A stretch of 49,867 nt of DNA from Actinomycetota bacterium (GCA_035697485.1 DASSCU010000060.1:1-49867); one strand, 5' to 3'; positions 22,719 to 31,889 are shown, numbered from the stretch's first letter. A program made the numbers and translations. The notes: a model not told the origin generated them from the letters alone.

Positions 22719-24755
22719 GTGACGCACGACGGTCCGGCACCGGTCGATCTCAGCCTGGACGCGGGACGCCTGCTCGAGGCGTTCCCCGAGGCCTCGTTCG
22801 TGCTGGCCGACGGTCGCATCGAGTGGGTGAACGAGCGCTTCGTGCAGCTGCTCGGTCACGATCCCACCGGCGCCGGCGTGGAGGAGACGATCCCCGACTG
22901 GCGGGACGGTCTCGACGCCGAGGTCCCGTTCGAGGCGGCGTTGCGGTGCCCGAGCGGCGGCTCGCTCCCGGTCGAGCTCCGGTCGCGATCGCTGGGTGGC
23001 GGGCGAGCGATCGTCTCGGTCCGCGACGCCCGTGAGCTGATCGCCGGGCGAGAGGCGCAGGCGGCGCTCGCCGAAGCCGAGTTCCGGTACCGCAGTCTGG
23101 TCGAGCAGATCCCTGCGGTGGTCTACGCGGACAACGGCAGCGTCACGGAGTACGTGAACCCGCAGATCGAGGAGATCCTGGGCGTCACACCCGAGGCGTA
23201 CCGGGCCGACCCCGACATGTGGCTGCGCATGGTGCACCCCGACGACCGTCCACGGGTCGAGATGCAGAGCGAGGCGTTCATCGCCGGCGTGGGCGGCGAC
23301 CTCGACGACTACCGTATGGTGCGCCCCGACGGTCGGGTCGTCTGGATCCGCGACCGCGCCTACGCGCACCGTGATGCAGACGGCAGGGCGACGTTCGAGC
23401 ACGGGATCCTGTTCGATGTGACCGAGCTCAAGGAGGCCGAGGCACGCATCGCGCACCTCGCCTACCACGACGGATTGACCGCGCTCGCGAACCGGCAGCT
23501 GTTCGAGGAGACGCTCGTCCTCGCCGTGGAACGCGCCAAGCGCGACGACACCGCCGTCGCCGTCGTCTTCTTGGACCTGGACAACTTCAAGCTCGTGAAC
23601 GACTCCCTCGGCCACCACGCGGGGGACCTGTTGCTGTCCGAGCTCGCCGACCGCCTTCGCACGTGCACGAGGGAGACCGATCTCGTGGCGCGCCAGGGCG
23701 GAGACGAGTTCCTGGTACTGCTCGCCGACCTCGACCCCTCAGAAGCCGAGGTCGCCGCGAAGCGGGTGGCCGATCGCGTCGTCGAGGTGCTGATGCAGCC
23801 GTTCGGGCTGCAGGGCACCGAGTTCCACGCTCGAGGATCGATCGGCATCAGCCTCTACCCCCGAGATGCCCTCGACGCAGAGACGCTGTTGAAGAACGCC
23901 GATATCGCGATGTACCGGGCCAAGCGGATCGAACCCGGCGGCCACGTGTTCTTCGCGAGCGAAGGTGACGACGCGATGGTGCGCCTGTCCTTCGAGCAGC
24001 GGCTGCGCCAGGCCGTCGAGGACCAGGACTGGGTGCTGCACTATCAGCCCGTGGTCGATCTCGCCGACCGGCGCGTCATCGGCGCCGAGGCCCTGATCCG
24101 CTGGAAGGACTCCCACGGCATCGTGCCGCCAGGTGAGTTCATCCCGGTCGCCGAGGAGCTCGGACTGATCGAGGCGATCGGCGATTGGGTGCTCGACCAG
24201 GTCGCGCAGCAGCAGCGCGACTGGCGCGACGGCGGCCTCGAGCTCGAGGTCTCGTTCAACCTGTCGCCGCGACAACTGTGGACCCCGCGACTCGCGGAGC
24301 GCCTGCTCACCAGGCTGCGCGACGCGGGCGTCGACCCCTCGACGGTACAGGCCGAGATCACCGAGTCGACCGCGATGGCCGACCCCGATCGGACCCAGCG
24401 CACCCTGCGCGACCTGCACTCGTGGGGGCTGCGTCTCGCGCTCGACGACTTCGGCACCGGCTACTCGTCGCTCTCGCGCCTCAAGCACATGCCGGTCGAC
24501 GTGTTGAAGATCGACCGTGAGTTCATCCGCCACGTCGACCGCGACGTGCGTCTCGCGGGCATGGTGCGGGCGATGATCCAGGTCGCGCAATCGCTCGACA
24601 TGGTGCCTCTCGCCGAGGGTGTCGAGACCGAGGGCGAGTACATCTTCCTGCGCTCGAACGGATGCCGGCTGGCGCAGGGGTTCTGGTTCGCGCACCCGAT
24701 GCCGGCCGACCAACTCGAAGCGATGGCCTCCACGACGTTACCGCTCGGGGTCTGA
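22719..24755 (+). CDS. PAS-PAS-GGDEF-EAL cyclic-di-GMP enzyme
   Basis: 678 residues, apparently cytosolic. A degenerate PAS domain (FVLADGRIEWVNERFVQLLG) is followed by a second PAS/PAC (FRYRSLVEQIPAVVYADNGS to DGRATFEHGILFDVTELKEA). The GGDEF domain has an intact active site GGDEF near residue 328, with LDLDNFKLVNDSLGHHAGD. The EAL domain has EALIRW near 456, FNLSPRQL, EITES, DDFGTGYSSLSRLKHMPVD and EGVET, so all metal and catalytic residues are present. Both synthesis and breakdown of c-di-GMP are therefore possible, tuned by the PAS sensors. I chose the GTG at 22719 because upstream sequence in this frame does not look coding. Confidence 0.93.
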   Translation: MTHDGPAPVDLSLDAGRLLEAFPEASFVLADGRIEWVNERFVQLLGHDPTGAGVEETIPDWRDGLDAEVPFEAALRCPSGGSLPVELRSRSLGGGRAIVSVRDARELIAGREAQAALAEAEFRYRSLVEQIPAVVYADNGSVTEYVNPQIEEILGVTPEAYRADPDMWLRMVHPDDRPRVEMQSEAFIAGVGGDLDDYRMVRPDGRVVWIRDRAYAHRDADGRATFEHGILFDVTELKEAEARIAHLAYHDGLTALANRQLFEETLVLAVERAKRDDTAVAVVFLDLDNFKLVNDSLGHHAGDLLLSELADRLRTCTRETDLVARQGGDEFLVLLADLDPSEAEVAAKRVADRVVEVLMQPFGLQGTEFHARGSIGISLYPRDALDAETLLKNADIAMYRAKRIEPGGHVFFASEGDDAMVRLSFEQRLRQAVEDQDWVLHYQPVVDLADRRVIGAEALIRWKDSHGIVPPGEFIPVAEELGLIEAIGDWVLDQVAQQQRDWRDGGLELEVSFNLSPRQLWTPRLAERLLTRLRDAGVDPSTVQAEITESTAMADPDRTQRTLRDLHSWGLRLALDDFGTGYSSLSRLKHMPVDVLKIDREFIRHVDRDVRLAGMVRAMIQVAQSLDMVPLAEGVETEGEYIFLRSNGCRLAQGFWFAHPMPADQLEAMASTTLPLGV

Positions 24756-24775
24756 CCCGGTCTCGGCCCGCCCGG

Positions 24776-25291
24776 CTACCAGTGTTCGCGGTGCACGACG
24801 TCGTCGAACGCCCGCCGGTTCGGCGACGCGATCGGCGAAAGTGAACGATCGGCCGGCCGCCCGAGGGCGATCAGCCACATGCACTCGCGGTCGTCCGGCA
24901 GGGCGAGCACCTCGCGGGCGAGCGGCTGATCCTCGACGGCCGCGTGGCAGCTGCCGATGCCGAGGTCCGCCGCCGCCAGCATGATGCTCATGCTCGCCTG
25001 CCCCAGGTCGAACTGGATCGTCTCGCGGTCGTCGGGGTCGGTCGTCGCGGGCGCGATGAGGGCGATCGTCGCTGCGGAACCCGCCACGTGCTCGGCGTAA
25101 CGCCAGACCCGCGAGAGTCGTACCAGGTCGTCCGGGCCGGTCACGGCGACGAAGTCCCATGCCTGCTGGTTCATCGACGACGGTGAGCGCCGAGCCGCGT
25201 CGAGGATGCGATCGAGGTCGTCGGGCTCGATGGGGTCGCCCGTGAACGCACGGACGTTCCGCCGCGAGCGGATCGCGTCCCAGGTCTCCAT
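24776..25291 (-). CDS. Nitroreductase family protein
   Basis: 171 residues. METWDAIRSRRNVRAFTGDP has the S/T-R-R-S/N-x-R FMN-phosphate-binding start, RRSPSSMNQQAWDFVAVTGP the second FMN contact, and LAAADLGIGSCHAA the third. These are the marks of FMN-dependent NAD(P)H nitroreductases. It is at the short end of the family, lacking extra C-terminal helices. The start lies four bases after the stop of the EEP-family gene on the same strand, so the two are likely co-transcribed, although the functions are not obviously linked. Substrate unknown. Confidence 0.9.
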   Translation of the reverse strand: METWDAIRSRRNVRAFTGDPIEPDDLDRILDAARRSPSSMNQQAWDFVAVTGPDDLVRLSRVWRYAEHVAGSAATIALIAPATTDPDDRETIQFDLGQASMSIMLAAADLGIGSCHAAVEDQPLAREVLALPDDRECMWLIALGRPADRSLSPIASPNRRAFDDVVHREHW

Positions 25292-25295
25292 CTGG

Positions 25296-26846
25296 CTAGG
25301 GTGCCACGATGCGGAAGACCTCGCTCGTCGCCACGCACACGTAGTCGTCGTCGACGCAGAGCGAGACCGCGTAGCGGCCCGGCCGCAGCGGCCATACACC
25401 CTCGGACCCCCGCGTGAAGCGAGCCGTCCCGTTCACCTCGCCGTCGATGTACCGCCACTGGCGGAGCGGACAGTCGCTCGCGTCGAAACAGTTGCGGGTG
25501 AGGGCGAGCCAGTCATAGCGGTTGCCGGGACCGCCGGTCCACTCGACACGGATCGGATCGCCCTGCTCGTAGCGACGGTCCGTCGTGGCCACGGTCGCCC
25601 GCGCGTTCCGTTCGAGGAGCGAGACCTCCGAGGTGGCCACGATGCCACCGTCGAGTAAGGCGACGATATAGTCGCCGGGATCGAGCCCGTCGGTGTCGAG
25701 CGATGCGATGCCGTCGTCGGCCGCGTCGTCGATCGCCACGTCGGTGACGACGGGGTCGGTCTCGGGGTCGTCACCGCGCGGCCAGAGGCCGATCGTCCGG
25801 CCCGGCGACGCGGGGTGGTGGAACGCCGCCCGCACGGCGTGCCCGAGCCACGTGCGCTCGTCGAGCGGGGCGGCGAACGGGTCGGGCTCCACGAGCGTCA
25901 CGTCGACCGTCGAGACGACCGCCCGGTGGTCGGTCGGCCAGGGGCGGCTCCGGATATCGGTGAACGGGCCGCCTTCCCCGACGACCTGGCTGCGCACGAT
26001 GTCGATAGGCCCGGCGGAGTACACGTAGTCGATGCGGTCCCAGGTATCCCAGCGGCCGCAGGCCGGGAAGAACCGCACGCAGTATGTGAAGCCGGGGTCG
26101 GCGACGGGGTCGGGGTGCATCGCCCGGTATGTATCGGTGAAGCCGGCGTCCTCCATCGCGACGGTGACGGGCCACTCCACGACGTAGCGCTCTCCCGGCG
26201 GATCGAGGGTGGGCGGCTGCCATCCGAGTCCGTCGACGGCTTCCTGGGTCCAGTCCAGATGCGATGGGGTGTTGAGGTCGCCGACGAAGAACGTCGGCAC
26301 GCCCTCGGCGATCGGGCCCGCCACCGCGTCGAGGTGCGGCTGCGTCCAGTCGAGCTTGCCCTGCTCGCGGGCGAGCACCTCGGCCTCGTCCTCGCCCTGG
26401 AGCATCGCGTACATGCCACTCGGCCACCACGGTGTGTGGGTCTGGGCGATCGCCGCGACCGCACCGTCGCCGAACAGCAGGTAGGCCCACGCCCCTTCGG
26501 GGATGCGGCCGCCCGGCGACCCGGCGACCCTGCTGCCGTCGGGGTGCACGATCGGGAAGCGGCTCACCAGGTGCATGCGCGGCGACGCGTACCAGCCGAG
26601 CAGCCGGGCGATCTTCCTGGTCTTGCCGAACGCCTCCTGCAGCCCGACCACGTCGGCGTCGGCACGCTCGATCGCCTTCACGACCGCATCGATCGTGGAG
26701 TAGTACGCCCCGTACTGGATGTTGAACGACATGACCCTGATGCGGATCGGCACCGAAGCGCCGGCGGCGGCGGGCATGGTGGTCGTGAGCGGAGTGAGCG
26801 CTGCGGCGCACACGATGACGGCGGTGACGATCGCTGAGCGCTTCAT
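25296..26846 (-). CDS. Secreted endonuclease/exonuclease/phosphatase-family hydrolase
   Basis: 516 residues. A signal peptide (KRSAIVTAVIVCAAALTPLT, cut near AAAGA) precedes an EEP catalytic domain: MSFNIQYG (Asn), VVGLQEAF (metal Glu), FFVGDLNTPSHLDW (Asp/Asn pair) and WPTDHRAVVSTVDV (catalytic Asp-His). Metal-dependent phosphodiesterase activity, on phospholipid or DNA, is likely. About 200 C-terminal residues form two beta-sandwich-like modules (DGLDPGDYIVALLDGG; RPGRYAVSLCVDDDYVCVAT) with paired Cys, perhaps for binding. A TAGCGT box stands six bases before the ATG. It is exported, so it may scavenge phosphate or degrade extracellular DNA. Confidence 0.88.
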   Translation of the reverse strand: MKRSAIVTAVIVCAAALTPLTTTMPAAAGASVPIRIRVMSFNIQYGAYYSTIDAVVKAIERADADVVGLQEAFGKTRKIARLLGWYASPRMHLVSRFPIVHPDGSRVAGSPGGRIPEGAWAYLLFGDGAVAAIAQTHTPWWPSGMYAMLQGEDEAEVLAREQGKLDWTQPHLDAVAGPIAEGVPTFFVGDLNTPSHLDWTQEAVDGLGWQPPTLDPPGERYVVEWPVTVAMEDAGFTDTYRAMHPDPVADPGFTYCVRFFPACGRWDTWDRIDYVYSAGPIDIVRSQVVGEGGPFTDIRSRPWPTDHRAVVSTVDVTLVEPDPFAAPLDERTWLGHAVRAAFHHPASPGRTIGLWPRGDDPETDPVVTDVAIDDAADDGIASLDTDGLDPGDYIVALLDGGIVATSEVSLLERNARATVATTDRRYEQGDPIRVEWTGGPGNRYDWLALTRNCFDASDCPLRQWRYIDGEVNGTARFTRGSEGVWPLRPGRYAVSLCVDDDYVCVATSEVFRIVAP

Positions 26847-26852
26847 GCGGCG

Positions 26853-26858
26853 ACGCTA
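26853..26858 (-). promoter_or_regulatory. -10-like TAGCGT box, leaderless promoter candidate
   Basis: TAGCGT on the minus strand with 6 bases to the ATG at 26846. Confidence 0.5.
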
Positions 26859-26975
26859 GTGAAGTCACTGCGCCGCATGCAACCCACGGTCACCGACCCG
26901 TGGTCACGCCGGCGGCGACGCTTGTTCCGCCGGATCGCCCGAGGCTACCCTGCGCAGGTTCCTGCGAGGGGTGCC

Positions 26976-27293
26976 ATGGGTGTGATCGACAGAGTGCGGT
27001 TCGCGATCCAGCGATCACGAGGGACGACCGGACGATGCGCGCACGCCGAGATGATCACGGACGTCGAGCCTTCCGGCGATTCGTGCGAGGCCTGCCTCCG
27101 GCTCGGGGACGCGTGGGTGCATCTCCGTGCCTGCATGACGTGCGGCCTCGTGGGCTGCTGCGACTCGTCGAAGAACAAGCACGCCGGCACGCACGCCTCG
27201 TCGGCCGCTCATCCGATCGCGCGGTCGATCGAGCCCGGTGAGGACTGGCTGTGGTGTTACGTGGACCAATCGATGGTGGAGGCGCCGGGGTGA
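26976..27293 (+). CDS. UBP-type zinc-finger protein
   Basis: 105 residues. The motif CAH...CEACLRLGDAWVHLRACMTCGLVGCCDSSKNKHAGTHA...HP is the ZnF-UBP fold, here with the zinc-binding Cys and His in place, named after ubiquitin-specific proteases but widespread in Actinobacteria without ubiquitin. The basic N-terminus MGVIDRVRFAIQRSRG precedes the finger. I choose the ATG at 26976 (GCGAGGGG upstream); an earlier start at 26859 adds an Arg-rich stretch. The stop overlaps the start of the flavoprotein gene (GTGA at 27290-27293), so the two are made together and probably act together. Confidence 0.88.
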   Translation: MGVIDRVRFAIQRSRGTTGRCAHAEMITDVEPSGDSCEACLRLGDAWVHLRACMTCGLVGCCDSSKNKHAGTHASSAAHPIARSIEPGEDWLWCYVDQSMVEAPG

Positions 27294-28954
27294 GCGACGA
27301 GCGGCCCAGACCGGTGATCGTCGCCTTCGAGGAGGATGCGGCGGCGCGTGAACAGGTGGAGCTCGAGCTGCGGAAGCGGTACGGGTCCGACTACGAGGTG
27401 ATCGTCGGCTCGATCGACGAGGCGGGGTCAACGCTGCGGCGTCTCGTCGGCTCGGAGGTCGTGCTGGTGATCGCGGGGGCGCCGGATCATGCACGCGCCC
27501 TCGATGTCCTCGCCGAGTCTCGGGCGCGGTTCCAGCTCGCGAAGCGTTGCCTCACGTTGAACTGGGGAGACCGCTCCGCGACGGACGTGCTGCTCCGGGG
27601 CGCCGCGATGGGCGACATCGACTACTGGGCGGCACGACCCTGGAGCGCGCGGGACGAGTCGTTCCACCGCGCGATCTCGGAGTTCCTCGCCGATTGGAGC
27701 AGGGCGAATCGGCCGCCCTACGAGGTCGTCCGATTGATCGGCACCCACTGGGACCCCGCGACCTCGGCGATGCGTGATCTGCTGACCCGCAACAGCATCC
27801 CGTTCGGCTCCTACGAGGCCGGCTCAGCGGATGCGGATGCGATCCTGGCGGGCTCGGGCCTCGACGACGCGCGGTTGCCGGTCGTGGTGCTGCATGACGG
27901 TCGGGCGCTGGTGCAGCCGACGGGGGCGGAGGTAGGGGCAGCCTTCGGCCTCGCGACGAGCGCGCCGCGGGGCCTGTTCGACGTCACGATCGTCGGGGCC
28001 GGCCCGGCCGGTCTCGCCGCCGCCGTCTATGCGGCGTCGGAGGGGCTGCGGGTCGCGGTGGTCGAACGCCAAGCGATCGGGGGCCAGGCCGGAACGAGCT
28101 CGCTGATCCGCAACTACCTGGGCTTCCCGCGGGGGGTCAGCGGGGCAGAGCTCGCCCAACGCGCATACGAGCAGGCCTGGCTCTTCGGCGCAGAGTTCGT
28201 CTACGGACTCGACGCGGTCGACCTGGTGATCGACGGGGACCGGAGGGCCGTCGTGCTGGCCGATGGCAGCAAGATCGAGACCCGCACCGTCATCATCGCG
28301 AGCGGGGTCTCCTATCGCATGCTCGACGATCCAGAGCTGATGCGGTTTCAGGGGGCAGGCGTCTACTACGGCGCCGCGACGTCCGAGGCTCCGGGACTCG
28401 CCGGTGACGACGTCGCCGTCGTCGGGGGCGGGAACTCAGCCGGACAGGCGGCGCTCTATCTCGCGTCGCATGTGCGCCGGGTGACGGTCCTCGTCCGTGG
28501 CTCGTCGCTCGCAGAGAGCATGTCGGAGTACCTGATCCAGGAGCTGGACCGGACGTCGAACATCGAGATCCGATACGGAACGGAAGTGATCGGCGGGCGC
28601 GGAGATCGCCGTCTCGAGGGGCTCGTGGTTCGCGACGCCGTGTCCGGCGAGCTCAGCACGATGCCGCTGGCAGCCGTCTTCGTCCTGATCGGAGCGGAAC
28701 CGCGCACCAGCTGGCTTCCCGGCGCCGTGCTCCGGGACCGATGGGGATCGATCCTCACCGGTGCGGATGCCGGCCCGCGCGCGGGGCGCGCCGGTCTCGA
28801 GACCAGCGTGCCGGGTGTGTTCGCGGTCGGCGATGTGCGGCACGGGGCGGTCAAGCGGGTCGCGTCGGCCGTCGGGGAAGGGTCGGTGGCCGTGGGATCC
28901 GTGCATCAGTACCTCGCGTCGGGCGACGTGGTCGGGCATCGTCCCGCAGGATGA
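27290..28954 (+). CDS. Fused pseudo-receiver / glutaredoxin-like / thioredoxin reductase-like flavoprotein
   Basis: 554 residues in three parts. Residues 1-150 look like a response-regulator receiver (PVIVAFEEDAAAREQVELEL), but the phospho-acceptor Asp position reads LVIAGAPD and only the KP-like end YWAARPWSA remains. Residues 155-230 resemble a glutaredoxin (YEVVRLIGTHWDPATSAMRD) without CxxC. Residues 233-554 are a thioredoxin-reductase core with FAD motif VGAGPAG (about 236), NAD(P) motif VGGGNSAGQA (about 378) and VFAVGDVRHGAVKRVASAVG. The redox CxxC reads AATSEA. It should move electrons from NAD(P)H through FAD to an unknown partner, likely the co-encoded zinc finger or a ferredoxin-like protein. 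Confidence 0.82.
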   Translation: MSDERPRPVIVAFEEDAAAREQVELELRKRYGSDYEVIVGSIDEAGSTLRRLVGSEVVLVIAGAPDHARALDVLAESRARFQLAKRCLTLNWGDRSATDVLLRGAAMGDIDYWAARPWSARDESFHRAISEFLADWSRANRPPYEVVRLIGTHWDPATSAMRDLLTRNSIPFGSYEAGSADADAILAGSGLDDARLPVVVLHDGRALVQPTGAEVGAAFGLATSAPRGLFDVTIVGAGPAGLAAAVYAASEGLRVAVVERQAIGGQAGTSSLIRNYLGFPRGVSGAELAQRAYEQAWLFGAEFVYGLDAVDLVIDGDRRAVVLADGSKIETRTVIIASGVSYRMLDDPELMRFQGAGVYYGAATSEAPGLAGDDVAVVGGGNSAGQAALYLASHVRRVTVLVRGSSLAESMSEYLIQELDRTSNIEIRYGTEVIGGRGDRRLEGLVVRDAVSGELSTMPLAAVFVLIGAEPRTSWLPGAVLRDRWGSILTGADAGPRAGRAGLETSVPGVFAVGDVRHGAVKRVASAVGEGSVAVGSVHQYLASGDVVGHRPAG

Positions 28955-28977
28955 CGCCGGGAGCGGTCGGCGCGGGC

Positions 28978-28983
28978 TACCGT
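28978..28983 (+). promoter_or_regulatory. -10-like TACCGT box, leaderless promoter candidate
   Basis: TACCGT with 6 bases to the GTG at 28990; it decides the kinase start. Confidence 0.45.
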
Positions 28984-28989
28984 CGACAC

Positions 28990-30147
28990 GTGGACGGACC
29001 GACGTTCTGGGAGCGCCTGCGGCGGGTCGACCCGCTGATCTGGGACTCGCTGCTCGCCGCGGCGATCGCGATCGGCTCGGTGATCGGCGCGGTGATCGGC
29101 GAGCACGCCTCCACCGACCCGGCGCGCGGGCCCGTGGGTCCCGAGGCGTACGTGTTGCTGGTGGGGGGTTCTGCGGCCCTGGCGGTCCGGCGCCGGTGGC
29201 CGATCGCCGTGCTCGTCGTGGTGTCCGGGGCGTCGATCGCGCTCGCATCCGTGAATGGGGCGTTCGACCTGGTATTCCCGGTCGTGCTCGCCACCTACAC
29301 GGCCGCGGCGCACGTCGACCGCGAGCGATTCATCAGGGTGTCGCTGCCGATCTCGGTCGTCGGCACCGTGTCCGCACTCGTCGTCGCCTACCCCGGCACC
29401 AATTGGGTCGAGGTCCTGATCAGCGCGACGTTCGCGGCCGGCCTGCCGATGCTCTTCGGACGGATCGGTTTCAATCGTCGCCGGCGCATCGCTGTGGACC
29501 GCGAGCGGGCGGCGCACGACGCGGTCGTCGAGGAACGGGCGCGGATCGCCCGGGAGCTGCACGACGTGGTGGCCCACGCGATGAGCGTGATGGTGGTGCA
29601 GGCGGGAGCAGCCCGCCGCGTGCTCGACGACGATCCGGGCGCGGCGAAGGCCGCGATCGGCCGGATCGAGTCCACCGGGCGCGACGGCCTCGCCGAGATG
29701 CGCCGACTGATCGGCATCCTGAAGTCCGACGGGGCCGATGCCGATCGGGCGCCGCAGCCAGGGCTCGGGCAACTCGACGCCCTGCTCGAGACCGTCCGTG
29801 GCGCCGGCGTGCCGGTGGAGGCCGCGACCGAGGGCGCGCCGCGACAGCTCCCGTCCGGGCTCGACCTGGTCGCGTACCGCATCGTGCAAGAGGCGCTCAC
29901 GAACGTGATGAAGCACGCCGGACCGGCGAGCGCGAGGGTGCTGCTCCGATGGGGTGATGCGGCGCTCGACCTCGAGGTGGCCGACGACGGCCGAGGCCCG
30001 TTCGTCTCGACGGAGAGCGGGCTGGGCCTGCTCGGCATGCGGGAGCGCGTGGCGTTGTACGGCGGCTCGCTCGACACTGGACCCCGTCCCGGCGGCGGGT
30101 TCGCGGTGCGTGCGCACCTGCCGTACGAGGAGGGGTCTGACGCATGA
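28990..30147 (+). CDS. Membrane sensor histidine kinase (NarL-system type)
   Basis: About 385 residues. Five or so membrane helices (LIWDSLLAAAIAIGSVIGAV to VLISATFAAGLPMLFGRIGF) are followed by the HisKA_3 dimerisation helix with the phospho-His in ERARIARELHDVVAHAMSVM. The HATPase domain has DLVAYRIVQEALTNVMKHAG (N box), DDGRGP (G1) and GLLGMRERVALYGG (G2). The GTG at 28990 is chosen because a TACCGT box stands six bases before it. An ATG at 28951 overlapping the upstream stop (ATGA) is the alternative and would make it part of the redox operon. The regulator gene starts in its last codons (30144). The signal is unknown, probably a membrane-active compound. Confidence 0.9.
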   Translation: MDGPTFWERLRRVDPLIWDSLLAAAIAIGSVIGAVIGEHASTDPARGPVGPEAYVLLVGGSAALAVRRRWPIAVLVVVSGASIALASVNGAFDLVFPVVLATYTAAAHVDRERFIRVSLPISVVGTVSALVVAYPGTNWVEVLISATFAAGLPMLFGRIGFNRRRRIAVDRERAAHDAVVEERARIARELHDVVAHAMSVMVVQAGAARRVLDDDPGAAKAAIGRIESTGRDGLAEMRRLIGILKSDGADADRAPQPGLGQLDALLETVRGAGVPVEAATEGAPRQLPSGLDLVAYRIVQEALTNVMKHAGPASARVLLRWGDAALDLEVADDGRGPFVSTESGLGLLGMRERVALYGGSLDTGPRPGGGFAVRAHLPYEEGSDA

Positions 30148-30812
30148 GCGACCCGTCCACGATCCGCGTGATGATCGCCGACGATCAGGCGCTGATGCGC
30201 GGAGGATTCCGCATGATCCTCGAGGCCGAACCCGATCTGAAGGTGGTGGGCGAGGCGATCGACGGCGCCGACGCCGTTCGCGGCTTCGAGCGTTGGCGTC
30301 CCGACGTGATCGTGATGGATGTGCGTATGCCCTCGATGGACGGCATCGAGGCCACGAGCCGCATCACCGCGCTCGACGATGCCGCCAAGGTGCTGATGCT
30401 CACGACGTTCGACCTCGACGCGTACGTGTACGACGCCCTCCGAGCGGGGGCGAGTGGCTTCCTGCTGAAGGACCGCCCGCCCGAGGAACTCGTGCATGCC
30501 GTCCGCGTGGTGGCGGCGGGCGACGCCCTGCTCGCGCCGACGGTGACCCGCCGCTTGATCGAGGAGTTCGCTCATCGTCCGGCCGCCCCCGTCGCGCCTC
30601 AGGGCCTCGGCGAGCTGACCGATCGCGAGCGCGAGGTGCTGGTGTTGATGGGACGCGGGTTGTCGAACGCGGAGATCGCCGCAGAGCTCTTCGTCGCCGA
30701 GACCACCGTGAAGACCCACGTGGGCCGCGTGCTGCACAAGCTGCGCCTGCGGGACCGCGCCCAGGCGGTGGTCGTCGCGTACGAGTCCGGTCTCGTGCAG
30801 CCCGGCGCCTGA
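30144..30812 (+). CDS. NarL/LuxR-family response regulator
   Basis: 222 residues. The receiver domain has MIADDQ, phospho-acceptor Asp59 in DVIVMDVRMPSMDG, Thr in LTTFD and Lys in FLLKDRPPEE. The C-terminal helix-turn-helix is LTDREREVLVLMGRGLSNAE and IAAELFVAETTVKTHVGRVL. It overlaps the kinase by four bases and lies 117 bases before an ABC exporter operon, the usual arrangement for a cell-envelope stress or antibiotic-sensing two-component system that switches on its own pump. Two short palindromes upstream of the pump genes are candidate targets. Confidence 0.95.
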   Translation: MSDPSTIRVMIADDQALMRGGFRMILEAEPDLKVVGEAIDGADAVRGFERWRPDVIVMDVRMPSMDGIEATSRITALDDAAKVLMLTTFDLDAYVYDALRAGASGFLLKDRPPEELVHAVRVVAAGDALLAPTVTRRLIEEFAHRPAAPVAPQGLGELTDREREVLVLMGRGLSNAEIAAELFVAETTVKTHVGRVLHKLRLRDRAQAVVVAYESGLVQPGA

Positions 30813-30838
30813 GCCAACGTCATCCCAGGGGAGGACCC

Positions 30839-30852
30839 CAGGTCGGTACCTG
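30839..30852. promoter_or_regulatory. Inverted repeat CAGGT-N4-ACCTG, candidate regulator site
   Basis: Perfect 5-bp arms about 85 bases before the ABC ATPase start, between regulator and pump genes. Confidence 0.35.
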
Positions 30853-30897
30853 CGGCCGACGCCGCCGGGGCGTGCCTTTCCTAGCGTTGACCTCGTC

Positions 30898-30910
30898 GGG
30901 AACGGTTCCC
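30898..30910. promoter_or_regulatory. Inverted repeat GGGAAC-G-GTTCCC
   Basis: Perfect 6-bp arms, about 20 bases before the ABC ATPase start and downstream of a TAGCGT -10-like box. It could be an operator or a small leader hairpin. Confidence 0.35.
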
Positions 30911-30929
30911 GCACGAAGGAGGGAACGCG

Positions 30930-31889
30930 ATGTTCACCACCACCACCACCACCACCCAGTCCGGCCGGGCGGGCGCGACCGATGCGACCGAGCCGATCGC
31001 ATCGCCCGCGATCGTGGCACGTGGCCTCACGAAGCGGTTCGGCGCCGTGACCGCGGTCGAGGACCTCAGCTTCGAGGTCCAGCCGGGGCATGTGACGGGC
31101 TTCCTGGGACCGAACGGCGCCGGCAAGAGCACGACGATGCGCATGTTGCTCGGGCTCGTGCACCCCACGGCGGGAACGGTGACCGTGCTGGGTCTGCCGT
31201 ACGCGAGCCTCGACCGGCCCGCGACGGCGGTCGGCGCGGTGCTCGAGGTCCAGAGCTTCCATCCGCTGCGGACCGGCAGGAACCACCTGCGGGTGCTCGC
31301 GGCCGCCTCGGGCGTGCCCGACACGCGCGTCGACGACGTGCTCGAGATCGTCGATCTCACCGCCGCCGCCGGTCGCAAGGCGGGCGGCTATTCACTCGGC
31401 ATGCGGCAGCGCCTCGCCCTCGCCGCCGCCCTGCTCGGCGACCCGCGGGTGCTCGTGCTCGACGAACCCGCGAACGGTCTCGATCCGCAGGGCATCAGGT
31501 GGCTCCGTGAGTTCCTCAGGTGGTTCGCGGGCCGCGGCAACGCGGTGTTCGTCTCGAGCCACCTGCTGTCGGAGATGGCGCAGATGGCCGACGAGGTGAT
31601 CGTGATCGACCACGGCCGGCTCGTCCGGCAGGGCTCGATCGCCGAGCTCACCGGCGGTCGGTCGTCGCTGCGGGTCGCCTCGCCCGACCACGAAGCGCTC
31701 GGCCGCGCGCTGATCGCCGCCGGTCTCGAACCGCGCACCGAAGACGGGGGATACCTCGTCGCCGACGCGCCCGCCGATCTCGTCGGCGAGATCGCGTTGC
31801 AGGCGGGGGTGGCGCTCAGCGAGCTCGCCACCCATGAGAGCACCCTCGAGGACGCGTTCCTCGAGCTGACGGAAGGAGCGAAACGATGA
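30930..31889 (+). CDS. ABC exporter ATP-binding protein
   Basis: 319 residues. The ATG follows GAAGGAGGGAACGCG and is followed by a run of seven Thr codons. Walker A GPNGAGKST, signature YSLGMRQRLALA, Walker B VLVLDEPANGLDPQG and switch SSHLLSEM are intact, then comes the C-terminal extra domain. It is strongly alike in sequence to the ATPase at 14775-15737 (VTGFLGPNGAGK, LPYASLDRP versus KPYAALDRP). It overlaps the permease gene by four bases. Control by the adjacent NarL-type system is inferred from position. Confidence 0.94.
   Translation: MFTTTTTTTQSGRAGATDATEPIASPAIVARGLTKRFGAVTAVEDLSFEVQPGHVTGFLGPNGAGKSTTMRMLLGLVHPTAGTVTVLGLPYASLDRPATAVGAVLEVQSFHPLRTGRNHLRVLAAASGVPDTRVDDVLEIVDLTAAAGRKAGGYSLGMRQRLALAAALLGDPRVLVLDEPANGLDPQGIRWLREFLRWFAGRGNAVFVSSHLLSEMAQMADEVIVIDHGRLVRQGSIAELTGGRSSLRVASPDHEALGRALIAAGLEPRTEDGGYLVADAPADLVGEIALQAGVALSELATHESTLEDAFLELTEGAKR

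Noticed and set aside
27547-27777. Small plus-strand frames inside the flavoprotein gene
   Set aside because: Arg/Gly-rich out-of-frame shadows with no start signals.
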